Below, in pieces: positions 35,900 to 44,383 of a DNA stretch of 64,000 nucleotides. The stretch spans positions 1 to 64,000 of the forward strand of contig CAWISP010000001.1 in assembly GCA_963838775.1 (NCBI GenBank), read 5' to 3'. A program made the translations under genes and the position numbers. The DNA is from Chersky-840 sp963838775. GTDB lineage: Bacteria > Actinomycetota > Acidimicrobiia > Acidimicrobiales > UBA8190. Below the pieces are notes generated by a model that was given only the letters and a program-made list of their open reading frames with translations, made no database searches and was not told where the DNA came from. Positions within the stretch are counted from its first letter, which is position 1, and the number at the start of each line of letters is the position of its first letter.

Positions 35900-37440
35900 G
35901 GGTAGTGGTCGGGAAGGTCGTTCTCGTACAGCACGACATCGCCGCGCTCGAGGTGGTCACGTACCCAAACGGTTGCCTCGGGACGAGTGCGCACGACCAC
36001 GATCCGGGGAGGACCGGCGCCCGACGAGGGCTGCCGGGCGCCGCGCAGCAGGGTCCGCCGGTTCGTCCGCCCCACCACCACGAGGTCGGTGGCCACCTCG
36101 GCCACCTGGGCGGCGAACCCGCTGTTCTCCTCGGCCTGGAGGGGGCCGAGCTCGACCATCCCCGGCGTGACCACGACGCGCCGCGTGGCGTCTGTGCCCA
36201 AGCGTCTGAGCATCGCCAGGGCGGCGCGCGCTCCGGCCGGGTTGGCGTTGTAGGTGTCGTCGAGCACGACGACACCGCTGGCTCCGAGGGTCTGCTCCAG
36301 GCGATGGGGGGCCCCGGGCAGTGTCGCCAGTCGTCGCCCGACCTCGTCGGCGGGGACCCCGAGCTCCAGGGCCACGGCGATTGCAGCGGCGACGTTGCCC
36401 GGTCGGGCGTCGACCGAGACGTCGCGCGCCATCTCGACCCCTCGGACGTGCACGGTGAGCGCGCCCCGTTCTTCGACCACGCACACGTCCGCGCTCACGT
36501 CGTGCGCCGACACCCGCCACACCCGCGTCCCCAGTTCGGCACGTGTGTCGGCCAGCGCGGCCAGGCGGTCGTCGTCGATCACGAGCACTGCGCAGGGCGC
36601 ATCCTGGAGAATCTCCGCCTTGGCCTCGAGCACACGGTCCTCGGAGCGGAACCGCTCCAGGTGCACGGGTCCGACCGCGGTGATCACCGCCACGTCAGGA
36701 GGAATCCACGAGCAGAGTTCGGCGATCTCCCCCCGACCGTAGGTGCCCATCTCGGCCACGAAGACCTCGGTGCCATCGGCCAGCTGCTCGTTCACGGCGC
36801 GGGCCAACCCGGCCCGGTTGTTGAAGCTGGCCGGGCTGGCCACCACGGACCGGGCGCCCCCGACGAGGTGAGCGACATATCCCTTGGTACTCGTCTTTCC
36901 GAACGAGCCGGTGATGGCCACCACCGTGGGAGCCACGCGCTGCAGACGCGCCGCGGCGCGCGACACGTGGGAGCGGGCCAGCCACCGTTCGATGGGGGCC
37001 GTGACCCCACACGCCAGGTCGACCAGGGCCGGCACGGCCAGGGCGGCGGCGGCGGCGGCCACCGGCCCCTGGCCGGCGACGGTCCCACCCACCACCACCG
37101 CCGCTATCTCGATGCCCGACCAGACCAGCGCCAAGGTGCGCAAGCGCCGTGTCCACGCCAACGGCGCGGTGCGTCCCCGCCACGACAGGCCGATCGGCCC
37201 CATGGCGACCACGGCCGCGGTGGCGAACGCGCACGCCGGCCACCGCGACGAGAGCAGGAGCCCGGCGACGGCGGCGGCGAGTCCGGCCACATTCACGGGG
37301 CTCGAGGTCCACCACCGGAGGGCGAAGCGCGACGTGGCGTCGACGAGATAGTGCTCGCGTTGTGCCACCCGGAGCCACCGCGGCCCAGCAATCGCCATGG
37401 ACACCACGCACCCGGCCACGACGGCGCCACGAAGGATCAT
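35896..37440 (-). CDS. Mur ligase family protein (MurF-like) with N-terminal membrane domain
   Basis: A 514-residue protein. Residues 1 to about 150 contain roughly five membrane-spanning segments instead of the UDP-MurNAc-binding domain of MurF. From about residue 172 the Mur ligase central domain follows: VVAITGSFGKTSTKGYVAHL (P-loop), ASFNNRAGLARAVNEQL, AEMGTYGRGEIAELCSW and AVGPVHLERF. The C-terminal domain has LDDTYNANPAGARAALAM and VTPGMVELGPLQAEENSG. It would join an amino acid or peptide to a carboxylate with ATP, probably on a membrane-bound substrate. It overlaps the hydrolase gene before it and ddl after it by 4 bp each. Confidence 0.85.
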   Translation of the reverse strand: MILRGAVVAGCVVSMAIAGPRWLRVAQREHYLVDATSRFALRWWTSSPVNVAGLAAAVAGLLLSSRWPACAFATAAVVAMGPIGLSWRGRTAPLAWTRRLRTLALVWSGIEIAAVVVGGTVAGQGPVAAAAAALAVPALVDLACGVTAPIERWLARSHVSRAAARLQRVAPTVVAITGSFGKTSTKGYVAHLVGGARSVVASPASFNNRAGLARAVNEQLADGTEVFVAEMGTYGRGEIAELCSWIPPDVAVITAVGPVHLERFRSEDRVLEAKAEILQDAPCAVLVIDDDRLAALADTRAELGTRVWRVSAHDVSADVCVVEERGALTVHVRGVEMARDVSVDARPGNVAAAIAVALELGVPADEVGRRLATLPGAPHRLEQTLGASGVVVLDDTYNANPAGARAALAMLRRLGTDATRRVVVTPGMVELGPLQAEENSGFAAQVAEVATDLVVVGRTNRRTLLRGARQPSSGAGPPRIVVVRTRPEATVWVRDHLERGDVVLYENDLPDHYP

Positions 37441-38210
37441 GCGCTTCGGGCCACAGCTCGTTCGACAGCGGCACGGAGCTCGGCGGGAGCGCTCACGGGC
37501 ACGAGATGACCGGCCCCGGGACACAGCGTGAGACGGGCCTGCGGGACGGCGCGCACCAGGGCGCGGGCGGTGTCCACCGGCACGTCGGGGTCGTCGTCAC
37601 CCCATACGAGCTCGACGGGACAGGCCAGTGCGGACAGGGCGTCGTCGTAGCGCTCGTTGACGAGGCGCACGAGCACGTCGCGCATGACGCCCTCGGCGGC
37701 GCGGTAGTCGGCCGAGCCGTAGCGACGGCGGGCCCGTTCCATCCGGGCCTCGTTCACCAGGCGCGCCCGGTGCAGGGCCCGCACCGCCCGATAGGCCGCG
37801 GGCGGGCGGCGAGACCCGCCGGGCCGGGGGACGAGCGGCGCTCCGCTCAGCACGAGGGCGCTCACGAGGTCGGGGCGGGCGACCGCCAGGCGCACGGCGA
37901 TCCGGCCCCCCAACGAGTGGCCGAGGACGACGAGCCCCCGCCCCGGGCCGGGGCCCACCGCCTCCTCGAGCAGGGGGGCCACCGCCTCGGCGTACGCCGC
38001 CGATCCCCACGGGCCTGGTGGTGCCGGGGTCGCTCCGAAACCGGGAAGGTCGGGGGCCACAGTTGACAGGGGCCCCGGTGGCGCCGAGGGGCCGAGGGAG
38101 GCGGCGAAGTCGGCGTGGGTACGGCGCCAACCGTGGAGTGCGACCACCACCGGGGGCCCCTCTCCCCAGGTCTCGCCGTACAATGTCCCCCCGGCGAGCG
38201 ACCGCAGCAC
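37437..38210 (-). CDS. Alpha/beta-hydrolase fold protein
   Basis: A protein of about 257 residues. The nucleophile is the Ser in VLGHSLGGRIAVRLA, the acid is in VWGDDDPDVPVDTA, and the base is the His in PGAGHLVPVSAP. ALHGWRRTHADFAASL holds the oxyanion strand. The GTG at 38210 gives VLRSLAGGTLYGETWG; upstream in-frame sequence is low-complexity and overlaps the divergent helicase promoter region. The stop overlaps the murF-like start (ATGA). An esterase or lactonase linked to envelope synthesis is possible, but only context suggests it. Confidence 0.85.
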   Translation of the reverse strand: MLRSLAGGTLYGETWGEGPPVVVALHGWRRTHADFAASLGPSAPPGPLSTVAPDLPGFGATPAPPGPWGSAAYAEAVAPLLEEAVGPGPGRGLVVLGHSLGGRIAVRLAVARPDLVSALVLSGAPLVPRPGGSRRPPAAYRAVRALHRARLVNEARMERARRRYGSADYRAAEGVMRDVLVRLVNERYDDALSALACPVELVWGDDDPDVPVDTARALVRAVPQARLTLCPGAGHLVPVSAPAELRAAVERAVARSA

Positions 38211-38297
38211 CTCGGGGAGGCTACCTCCGAGGCTCCGGGCCTCGGCCCATCCCGGCCATCCCTGGCGGCGACACACCCCCCGGGTACGGTCGCCTCG

Positions 38298-40106
38298 GTG
38301 CCCAGTTCCGCGTCCAGCGTCGCGCGCTCTTCGGATCTGGTGCGGGGGCTGACCGGTGCCCAACAACAGGCGGTGATGGCCACGGACGCCCCGCTGTGCG
38401 TGCTGGCGGCGGCGGGGTCCGGCAAGACCACAGTCCTGGCCCGACGGGTGGCCCGACGCATTCTCGACGGGTCGGCCCGACCCGAACACACCCTGGTCGT
38501 GACCTTCACCCGGAAGGCCTCACTGGAACTGCGCGAACGCCTCGGCAGGCTCGAGGTGCCGCGTGGGGTATCGGCCGGGACCTTCCATGCGCTGGCTTTC
38601 GCCCAGCTGCGTCGCCACTGGGCGGACCGGGCGTTGCGGCCTCCGGTGGTGATCGACGACCCGGCGCGCCTGGTGCGCGCCGTCGTCGGCGCTCGTCACT
38701 CGAGCCAGCCGGCGCACATCGCCGCCGTGCTGGCGGAGCTGCATTGGGCCCAGGTGAGCATGCTCCGCCCCGAGGACTACGCCGCGGCTGCCGTCGCCGC
38801 CGGTCGCGACACGCCCGCCATCTCCCATGAGGACGTCGGTGCGATCTTTGCCGCCTATGTCGACGAGAAGCGGCGTCGGAACGTGCTCGACCTCGACGAT
38901 CTCGTGACGAGCTGCGCAACGCTTCTCGAAGATGACGAGGTCGCCGCCGCGGCCCAACGATGGCGCATCCGTCACGTCTTCGTCGACGAGTTCCAAGACG
39001 TCAACCCGGCCCAGTGGCGCCTGCTCAAGGCGTGGCTCGGAGAGGGGGTCGACCTCTTCGTGGTGGGTGACCCCCGACAGGCCATCTACGCGTGGAACGG
39101 CGCCGACCCCACACTCCTGGACCGTCTCCCCGAGCTCATGCCGGGGACCACGGTCCTGCATCTCGACGACAACCATCGGTCCACGCCCCAGGTGATCGAA
39201 GCGGCCAGGGCGGTGCTCGGTGCCGATCCCGGTCAGGCGTCGCGCCCCGACGGGCCCAGCCCCGTGGTCGAAGGGTTCGACGACGACGACCTCGAAGCCG
39301 CGGCCGTGACCCGGTGGCTCCGGCGTGCACATCGACCCGGACGGCCCTGGTCCCATCTGGCCGTGCTGGCCCGCACCAATGCACGCCTGGATCCCATCGC
39401 CAGGGCGCTCGAGCGCGCCGGCATCCCCCACCGCATCGGCGGAGGAGCCAAGGAGGCGGCAGACGCCCGTCGCGCCCTGGCCGAGCTCCGTCGCGCGCCG
39501 AAGACCCGGCACCTGCGCAGCGCCCTGGCCGAGCTCGTCATGACGAGGCAGGCGCAACGGGAAAAAGAGGCCCCGGCGCCGGAGTCCTCGGAGAACGGAG
39601 CCGCCGCCGCCGCCGAAGGGGGCCTTCCCCGAGCCCTGACCCAGCTCGCCGACGAGCATGCCCTCGAATTCCCCGACGCCACCGTGGGCGAATTCCTCGA
39701 CTGGGTGGTGGCGGGCGGGGACGGCGCCATGGAGCTCGACCCGCCCGACGGTGTCGAGCTGTCCACATTCCATCGCGCCAAGGGACTGCAGTGGCCGGCG
39801 GTCGCCGTCGTCGGGCTCGAGGACGGCATGGTGCCCATCGCCTACGCGACGACACCACCGGCGGTCGCCGAGGAGCGGCGACTCCTGTACGTCGCGCTCA
39901 CCCGGGCCGAGGACGAGCTGTGGTGCTCGTGGGCCCGCACCCGCCGGGCGGGGGAACGAACGTGGCGTTGTGACCCCTCGCCCCTCCTGGCCGCAGTCGA
40001 AGAAGCGAGCCGGGACCGTTCACCGGTCCCCGACGCCCTCCAGCTCTCGTCGCGGATCGCGTCCCTACGGACGATGCTGCCCGAGCCGACCGACCGCGCC
40101 AGCTGA
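38298..40106 (+). CDS. Compact UvrD/PcrA-like superfamily 1 helicase
   Basis: A 602-residue SF1A helicase. Motif I is CVLAAAGSGKTTVLARRVAR, motif Ia is VVTFTRKASLELRERL, motif II is HVFVDEFQDVNPAQW, motif III is VVGDPRQAIYAWNGA, motif IV region is HLDDNHRSTPQVIEA, motif V is LSTFHRAKGLQWPAVAVVG and motif VI is RRLLYVALTRAEDELW. It is shorter than UvrD/PcrA (650-730) because the 2B region is reduced. It has no HRDC domain, unlike mycobacterial UvrD2. The start is a GTG at 38298. It is convergent with xth, the stops lying 4 bp apart. Confidence 0.9.
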   Translation: MPSSASSVARSSDLVRGLTGAQQQAVMATDAPLCVLAAAGSGKTTVLARRVARRILDGSARPEHTLVVTFTRKASLELRERLGRLEVPRGVSAGTFHALAFAQLRRHWADRALRPPVVIDDPARLVRAVVGARHSSQPAHIAAVLAELHWAQVSMLRPEDYAAAAVAAGRDTPAISHEDVGAIFAAYVDEKRRRNVLDLDDLVTSCATLLEDDEVAAAAQRWRIRHVFVDEFQDVNPAQWRLLKAWLGEGVDLFVVGDPRQAIYAWNGADPTLLDRLPELMPGTTVLHLDDNHRSTPQVIEAARAVLGADPGQASRPDGPSPVVEGFDDDDLEAAAVTRWLRRAHRPGRPWSHLAVLARTNARLDPIARALERAGIPHRIGGGAKEAADARRALAELRRAPKTRHLRSALAELVMTRQAQREKEAPAPESSENGAAAAAEGGLPRALTQLADEHALEFPDATVGEFLDWVVAGGDGAMELDPPDGVELSTFHRAKGLQWPAVAVVGLEDGMVPIAYATTPPAVAEERRLLYVALTRAEDELWCSWARTRRAGERTWRCDPSPLLAAVEEASRDRSPVPDALQLSSRIASLRTMLPEPTDRAS

Positions 40107-40110
40107 CCGG

Positions 40111-40887
40111 TCACGACTCCACGTCGATGTCGACGACGACCGGTGCATGGTCAGAGGGCAGCTTGCCCTTGCGGGCGTTGCGGTCGACGAGGGCATAGGT
40201 CACCGAGTCGGCGAGGGGGCGGCTCACCATGACGAGGTCGATCCGCAGGCCCATGTGCTTGTGGAAATTGCCGGCCCGGTAGTCCCACCACGTGAACAAC
40301 TGATCCTGGGGGTAACACAGGCGGAACGCGTCGACGAGGCCCCAGGCCTCCAAGGCCTGTAGACGCTGTCGCTCGGGAGGAGTGACGTGCGTCGCCCCCA
40401 CCAGGGCGGCCGGGTCCCAGACATCTCGATCCTCGGGCGCCACGTTGAAGTCCCCGCACACCGCCACCTTGTCGGTGGGCTTGGTGGTGCGCTCGAGGTA
40501 GGCGAGGAGCTCGTCGTACCAGGCCAGCTTGGCCTCGTAGTGCTCGCTGCCCACTTCCCGGCCGTTGGGCACGTAGACGCTGTGCATGCGGACACCGCCG
40601 CACGTGGCCGCCAACAGGCGCGCTCCCTGGTCATCGGCCGGGCCTCCGAATCCCCTTACCACGTCGTCGAGGCCCACGCGGCTCGCCACCGCCACCCCGT
40701 TCCACCGCCCGTCCCCGTGCGAAACCGACTCGTAGCCGAGGGCCGAGAACGCCATGGTGGGGAACGCGGCGTCGGCGACCTTGGTCTCCTGCATGCACAA
40801 CACATCGGGCCGGGCGTAGTCGATCCACTCCTCGACTCGTGCCAGGCGGGCGTTGAGGGAGTTGACATTCCAGGTGGCGATGCGCAC
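40111..40887 (-). CDS. xth: Exodeoxyribonuclease III / AP endonuclease
   Basis: A 258-residue enzyme of the Xth/ExoIII type. VRIATWNVNSLNARLARVEE (N-terminal Asn), VLCMQETKVAD (metal-binding Glu), VYVPNGREVGSEHYEAK, VAVCGDFNVAPEDRDVWD and LRIDLVMVSRPL then KLPSDHAPVVVDID (catalytic Asp-His) are all present. It cuts at abasic sites, complementing the MutM glycosylase encoded elsewhere in the window. The GTG at 40887 is used; the longer frame upstream overlaps fabZ. Confidence 0.95.
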   Translation of the reverse strand: MRIATWNVNSLNARLARVEEWIDYARPDVLCMQETKVADAAFPTMAFSALGYESVSHGDGRWNGVAVASRVGLDDVVRGFGGPADDQGARLLAATCGGVRMHSVYVPNGREVGSEHYEAKLAWYDELLAYLERTTKPTDKVAVCGDFNVAPEDRDVWDPAALVGATHVTPPERQRLQALEAWGLVDAFRLCYPQDQLFTWWDYRAGNFHKHMGLRIDLVMVSRPLADSVTYALVDRNARKGKLPSDHAPVVVDIDVES

Positions 40888-40903
40888 GTGGGGACCTTCA
40901 GGC

Positions 40904-41332
40904 TCAGCTGTCCACGATGACGAAGAGGAGGTCGGCCTCACAGGCCAGCTCGCCCTCCACCGAGGCGCGTCCCTTGCCCGTGCCGGCTCGCGCCGAGAGC
41001 CGTCCCAGGGTCACTTCCAGGTCGAGCACGTCGCCGGGGACCACCTGGCGGCGGAACCGGGCTTTGTCGATGCCGCCGAACAAGGGAAGCCGTCCCGCGA
41101 ACCGGTCGTCGGAGAGCACCGCGATTCCCCCCAACTGGGCGAGGGACTCGACCATCAACACCCCCGGGAGGGTGGGCCGACCTGGGAAGTGCCCGGCGAA
41201 AAAGGCCTCGTCACCCCGCAGGTGCCAGCGGCCCCGGGCGCGTTGACCCGGATCGAGCTCGGTGACCTCGTCCACGAACAAGAACGGTGGCCGGTGCGGC
41301 AGGACGTCCTCGGGTCGCACGGGGGGCGGCAC
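40904..41332 (-). CDS. fabZ: 3-hydroxyacyl-ACP dehydratase FabZ-like
   Basis: A 142-residue hot-dog-fold dehydratase. LPHRPPFLFVDEVTELDPGQ is the typical FabZ opening. AFFAGHFPGRPTLPGVLMVE supplies the catalytic His and is followed by the conserved Glu. LFGGIDKARFRRQVVPGD completes the family pattern. It removes water from 3-hydroxyacyl-ACP in fatty acid synthesis. Length is normal. It lies 16 bp upstream of xth; the two are probably cotranscribed. Confidence 0.93.
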   Translation of the reverse strand: MPPPVRPEDVLPHRPPFLFVDEVTELDPGQRARGRWHLRGDEAFFAGHFPGRPTLPGVLMVESLAQLGGIAVLSDDRFAGRLPLFGGIDKARFRRQVVPGDVLDLEVTLGRLSARAGTGKGRASVEGELACEADLLFVIVDS

Positions 41333-41378
41333 GGGCGCCGAGGTTACCGGCCCCGGCCGGCGTCGAGGAAGGAGCGGC

Positions 41379-43232
41379 TTAGGGGTAGCCGGTGCAGGCG
41401 GCGGTGTTGGGCGACCCCGTCGCGAGGAGGCAGGCTCCGGCCGACACGGTGAACGCCGCGAAACCCCACTGCGAGGTACCGGGGTTCAGGTAGTACGGCG
41501 GCGACAGGTACACCAGGCGCTTGTCGTACTGGTAGTTCTTGGCGTAGCCGGTCGCGACGCCACTGCCGTTGAAGGTCCCCACCGGGCCCCGCCAGTCCTG
41601 GTCGATGGTGCCGTTCAGGTTTATGGTGCCCAGGCCGTTCCCGGTGTTGTAGTTGTTGACCAGGAAGGAGTGGTTGAGGGCCAGGATCACGGCGTCGATG
41701 TAGGGATTCGACAGGTCGCACGTTGGCGTGCCCGCGCCCAGGGTCTGCGAACACGTGGACACGTTGTTGCCGTTGTTGTCGACAGGGTGGTTGATCTCCA
41801 CGTAGTTGTCGGCGACCAGCCCGAGGACGTCGGTGGATGGCGCCGCCGGAGCCGCCGTGCACGTGCCGCCGGAAACGGCGTCCGCGTAGCAGATGTTGCC
41901 GTCGATGACGATGTTGTTGGCCGACCCGACGGTCATCGGCGAGTTCACGGTTCCCTGCACGATGGCGTCACCGGCGGTGACTCCCCCCACGCCGGTCTCC
42001 CCTGCGGCCGACAGCGGGTTGTAGGTCTGGCCGTTGCACTTGGTTACCCCGCCCGTGTTCGTGATCGATTGGCACGTCTCCACGTAGATCACTCCGTTGG
42101 CCGGGACGGGAACCGTGGTGGCCGGCGACACCGGCAAACAGACGTTGGCCGTGTTGGCGGCGTCGTTGAGGGCGTCGTTGGAGACGTCGACGACGGGCGG
42201 GCCCCGGCGCACGCCGGTGGGCTTCCCGGTGGGGGTGTCGGGACTCGTCACCGTCATGTTGGATCCGTTGATGACGATGGTGGTGGGCCCCTCGTAGAGA
42301 CAGCCGTTGGCCGATGCCTGGGTCGAGAGCGACCCGTTGTCGGTCGGGATGGGCTGGATCCCGACGTTGTCCTGCTGGGTCCCGGAGATCGACGGGGTCC
42401 CCGAGCACCCGTTGTCCTCCACGTACATCTCGGTCGGGTCCGCCGTCTCCACGTTCTGGAACGACGGGCTGCCGCACACGAAGATCGTGTCATTGACGAA
42501 CAGGTTCCCGGTCAGCGCGTCGGCGCTGATGAAGTCCAGGATCTCGCAGTTGTTGCCCAGGGCGTTGGGGTTCGGCGTCCAGAAGTAGTCGCACGTCGGA
42601 GTGCCGTTGTTGCCGTACTGGTTGACGACGGCCGGGTCGATCTGGTCGTAGTTGATCCAGAGCACGTTGAGCAAGAACCCGTTGAGCGGCTCCAGCGTGA
42701 CCACGGCGGATTGGTAGTTGTAATCATTGGCGTAGCCGGCCGCACCGACGATGTTGATGCTGAGATTCCCGGTCGAGACGTTGATGATCGGATTGTCGAC
42801 CATGAACCACGCCGGAGGGCCGTTGGCGGCACCGCTCCCCGGCACCGGTATCCATGTCCCGAAGCCGAGAGCGCTGCAGACGCTCGCCGCGCCGGTGAGC
42901 GTCGAGGTGCCCACCGAGGTGCCCGACGCGTTGACGAACCGGGCGCTGCAGGCGGCGAAGTCGGCGTTGGCGTTCACGGCGTACTGATACTCGTCGAGCC
43001 CCGACACCATGGCCCGGTAGGCCTGGTGCTGGATCACGTCCTTGGTGACGATGGGGAACTGCTGGAAGGTGTTCTGGACGAGCACCACCGTCCCCAGGGA
43101 GAGGACGAGGATGATGCCGAGCACGAGGGGCATCGTCTGTCCACCCTCACCACGACGCGACCTCAGACGCAGCTTGCGAGCTGACTTCACCATTGCCCCC
43201 CGGGACTCGACTTGCGGCCGCTTCATCATCAT
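41379..43232 (-). CDS. PilX-like secreted/pilus-associated protein
   Basis: A 617-residue protein. Translation starts at ATGATGATG, overlapping the stop of the preceding pilin gene. After a basic stretch comes one membrane helix (MPLVLGIILVLSLGTVVLVQ). The rest is a Gly/Asn/Thr/Val-rich, Cys-containing extracellular region with paired Cys residues such as CSARF to SVCSALGF and CDYFWTPNPNALGNNC. The membrane segment is PilX/TadE-like but lacks the classic Gly-Phe-x4-Glu prepilin site. With the two prepilin genes before it, it is likely a minor pilin or adhesin subunit. No close homologue is named. Confidence 0.7.
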   Translation of the reverse strand: MMMKRPQVESRGAMVKSARKLRLRSRRGEGGQTMPLVLGIILVLSLGTVVLVQNTFQQFPIVTKDVIQHQAYRAMVSGLDEYQYAVNANADFAACSARFVNASGTSVGTSTLTGAASVCSALGFGTWIPVPGSGAANGPPAWFMVDNPIINVSTGNLSINIVGAAGYANDYNYQSAVVTLEPLNGFLLNVLWINYDQIDPAVVNQYGNNGTPTCDYFWTPNPNALGNNCEILDFISADALTGNLFVNDTIFVCGSPSFQNVETADPTEMYVEDNGCSGTPSISGTQQDNVGIQPIPTDNGSLSTQASANGCLYEGPTTIVINGSNMTVTSPDTPTGKPTGVRRGPPVVDVSNDALNDAANTANVCLPVSPATTVPVPANGVIYVETCQSITNTGGVTKCNGQTYNPLSAAGETGVGGVTAGDAIVQGTVNSPMTVGSANNIVIDGNICYADAVSGGTCTAAPAAPSTDVLGLVADNYVEINHPVDNNGNNVSTCSQTLGAGTPTCDLSNPYIDAVILALNHSFLVNNYNTGNGLGTINLNGTIDQDWRGPVGTFNGSGVATGYAKNYQYDKRLVYLSPPYYLNPGTSQWGFAAFTVSAGACLLATGSPNTAACTGYP

Positions 43233-44383
43233 CCGACCGTGGCGCTGTAGTCGGGCGAGAAGAGGTACGCCAGCGATTGGTATCCGGTGGGCTGACCACC
43301 GGGGTTCTTGGTGGCCTGCAGATTCAGGGCAACGGCCACGATCTGACCCAATTGGGTGAGCGAACACGTGCTGTCGTACACCGACGCCCCCGTCGTCACA
43401 CTGCCGGTCAGGCGAGCTCACCGTGAGGGTGGTGGCGTTGACGGCGAAGTTGCCGTTGGCGGTCACGGTCTGCGCGGTCGAACCGGTCCCGACGACGATG
43501 GTGTCACCATTTGCTATCGCGCTCGTCAACGACGGCACGTTGACGTGCAGCGTCGTGCCTGAACTGGTCGACGACACGGTGGTGGGAGGCGAGTTCGGCA
43601 CCGTGGTCAGCGCGCTGTCGTATACGGCCGTTCCCGAGCTGGCGCTGGCCGTGAGGGCACTCACGCTGATGGTCGAGGCCCCCTTCGCCGCCGCCGCGGT
43701 GGCGGTCACGGTCTGTGCCAGGGGGCCGGAGCCGAGAAACAGGGTGTCGCCGATCGACACCGCCGCGGCAACGAGCCCGTGTGGAGCGTGGTCGCGCCGC
43801 TGGCGGCGGTGGACGAAAGTGATGTCGTCGACGATCCCGGGCGGAGGCCCGGCGCACACCTCACCGCCCTGCAGGGTGTACGTGAAGACGGGACTCCCCG
43901 GTGTGCCGTTGGTCAGGTTGTTGATGAGGAGGAAGGACTGGGTGTTGCTTCCGTACGTGCACACCGTCCCGCTCGTCCCGCGATGGGACAGGAGTTCGCG
44001 TTGGCGACGTAGAGGTTGACCCCGAAGGTCCGGGCCGCACCCGCCGTGGACACCTGCATGACCAGTTTCTCGGGCCCGGTGGCCTTGCCGGTGTTGGCAT
44101 AGAACGTGGTGCTGTTGGCGTTGGCGGCCAGGAAGGGGTTCGTCGTCGACGAGGGCGATACCGCCTCGTGGGCGTACCGGGTCACGACCTCGGAGGCGAG
44201 CACCAACTGGTCGACCGACTGGTAGGTGTTCTGGACGATGTTGTTCTCCCGGAAGAACACCGGGAGCACCGGGAACGCCGCGACCAGGACGATCGACACC
44301 ACCAGGACGGTAATGAGCGTCTCGATCAGCGTGAACCCGGCTTCACCCGGTGCGGCTCGCCGCTTCATAAGACGCCGCTTCAT
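43229..44383 (-). CDS. Type IV prepilin-like minor pilin with internal repeats, reading frame broken
   Basis: The ATG at 44383 overlaps the PilV-like stop (ATGA) and gives a prepilin leader, GEAGFTLIETLITVLVVSIV, with the Gly-Phe cleavage site and Glu5. After about 130 residues the frame changes near 43979-43984. Two compensating changes lie near 43809-43814 and 43772-43778, and another near 43412-43415. Reading across them restores two repeats with GDTxxxGSGxxAQTVTA and GTAVYDS motifs and a normal end, FSPDYSATVG, with its stop at 43229-43231. Corrected length is about 384 residues. Sequencing indels or gene decay are both possible. Without correction the protein stops at 43913. Confidence 0.6.
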
